Assembly (NCBI RefSeq): GCF_012396185.1 | Contig: NZ_JAAXOW010000001.1 | Coordinates: forward strand, 992,001 to 1,056,000 | Direction: 5' to 3' | Source of the DNA: Sanguibacter hominis ATCC BAA-789 | GTDB taxonomy: Bacteria > Actinomycetota > Actinomycetes > Actinomycetales > Cellulomonadaceae | DNA: 64,000 nucleotides | In this document: one piece after another, positions 63,432 through 64,000 of the stretch | Layout: every line of letters begins with the position of its first letter | How positions within the stretch are numbered: the stretch's first letter is position 1 | The notes under the pieces: generated by a model | What the model saw: only the letters and a program-made list of their open reading frames with translations | Database searches by the model: none | Told to the model about the DNA's origin: nothing | Program-made: the position numbers and the translations under genes

Positions 63432-64000
63432 TCAGCCCTTGACGGACCCCGCGAGGAGGCCGCGGACGAAGTAGCGCTGGAGCCCGACGAAGATGATCAC
63501 CGGCACGATCATCGAGATGAACGCAGCCGCCGACAGCAGGTGCCAGTCGGCGCCGCGCGTGCCCGACAGGTCAGCGATATAGACGGTGAGCGGCTTGACC
63601 GCGTTGTCACCGCCCGCGAACGTCAGCGCGACGAGCAGGTCGTTCCACACCCACAGGAACTGGAAGATCGCGAACGACGCGATCGCCGGCACCAGGAGCG
63701 GCAGCAGCACCGAGAAGAAGATCTTCACGTGCCCCGCACCGTCGACTCGGGCAGCCTCGACGAGCTCGCGCGGGATCTCCGTCATGAAGTTGTGCAGCAG
63801 GAAGATCGCGAGCGGGAGCGCGAAGATCGAGTGCGACAGCCAGATGACCCAGAACGAGCCGTTGAGCTCCCAGTTCACGTACTGCGTGAGCAGGGGGATG
63901 AGCGTGACCTGGATCGGCACGACCTGCAGCGTGAAGACACCGACGAACAGGATGCTGCGGCCCTTGAAGTCGAGCCACGCGAACGCGTATGCCGCGAGCA
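63432..64000 (-). CDS. carbohydrate ABC transporter permease (MalG-type), 5' end outside window
   Basis: The frame is open to the window edge; at least 189 C-terminal residues are seen. CUT1 EAA loop ELVEAARVDGAGHVKIFF and the family end RGLLAGSVKG identify a MalG-type permease. It belongs to a second sugar transporter, whose other genes lie beyond 64,000. Substrate unknown. Confidence 0.92.
   Translation of the reverse strand, partial: LAAYAFAWLDFKGRSILFVGVFTLQVVPIQVTLIPLLTQYVNWELNGSFWVIWLSHSIFALPLAIFLLHNFMTEIPRELVEAARVDGAGHVKIFFSVLLPLLVPAIASFAIFQFLWVWNDLLVALTFAGGDNAVKPLTVYIADLSGTRGADWHLLSAAAFISMIVPVIIFVGLQRYFVRGLLAGSVKG

Overview
The window is a strongly GC-rich, gene-dense actinobacterial chromosome segment. 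Conserved features point to a motile, plant-polysaccharide-degrading Micrococcales bacterium near Cellulomonas, Sanguibacter or Oerskovia: a complete cvnABCD conservon, a KdpFABC/DE system, a methyl-accepting chemotaxis protein, a multimodular secreted glycosidase, and many genes whose start codon sits about 6 nt after a -10 box. The family placement is inference. No rRNA, CRISPR array, insertion sequence, prophage or plasmid gene was seen. The segment reads as core chromosome with one specialised sugar locus.

Layout. 1-6.4 kb: 3' part of a YhgE/Pip membrane protein built on two heptad arrays, a TetR regulator, a NERD-like protein, a DUF255 thioredoxin-fold protein and a cold-shock gene with a long leader. 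6.4-13.1 kb (minus strand): CDP-alcohol phosphatidyltransferase, YihY/BrkB membrane protein, a TetR-RND efflux operon with twin palindromes at its promoter, and an L-threonine aldolase. 13.1-19.3 kb: PnuC transporter, AspT-type transporter with RCK_C domains, chemotaxis receptor, and an operon of a DJ-1/PfpI protein, a small Rho_N-like protein and topoisomerase IB. 19.3-27.5 kb: high-affinity potassium operon (small membrane ORF-kdpF-kdpA-kdpB-kdpC-kdpD-kdpE), preceded by four phased CGTCA repeats. 27.6-28.4 kb: PadR regulator with a palindrome over its own promoter.

28.4-39.6 kb is a galactan-use locus: a 1,544-residue secreted GH30 enzyme (probable endo-beta-1,6-galactanase), a LacI repressor, two ABC sugar permeases, a lipoprotein binding protein and a GH35 beta-galactosidase. 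Five related palindromes lie at the four promoter regions of the locus. The apparent logic is outside cleavage of galactan, uptake of oligosaccharide, inside hydrolysis, and LacI control of all units. No ABC ATPase is encoded here, so a shared ATPase elsewhere is likely.

39.6-47.3 kb holds a DUF6328 protein and a tightly packed set of uncertain function: haem-oxygenase-like diiron protein, CDGSH Fe-S protein, zinc alcohol dehydrogenase, long SDR protein, DUF2231 membrane protein and SulP transporter. 47.3-53.9 kb: an unknown cytosolic protein, an acetyltransferase, a PEP-mutase-like enzyme with a DksA/TraR-type zinc protein, and a copper operon CopC-PCu(A)C-DyP peroxidase. 54-56.3 kb: tRNA-Arg(ACG), tRNA-Ser(GCT), a ThrE-type exporter, tRNA-Ser(TGA) and a lone PIN-domain protein. 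56.4-62.1 kb: the cvnABCD conservon on the minus strand. 62.3-64 kb: a quinone oxidoreductase and the 3' part of another sugar ABC permease, cut by the window end.
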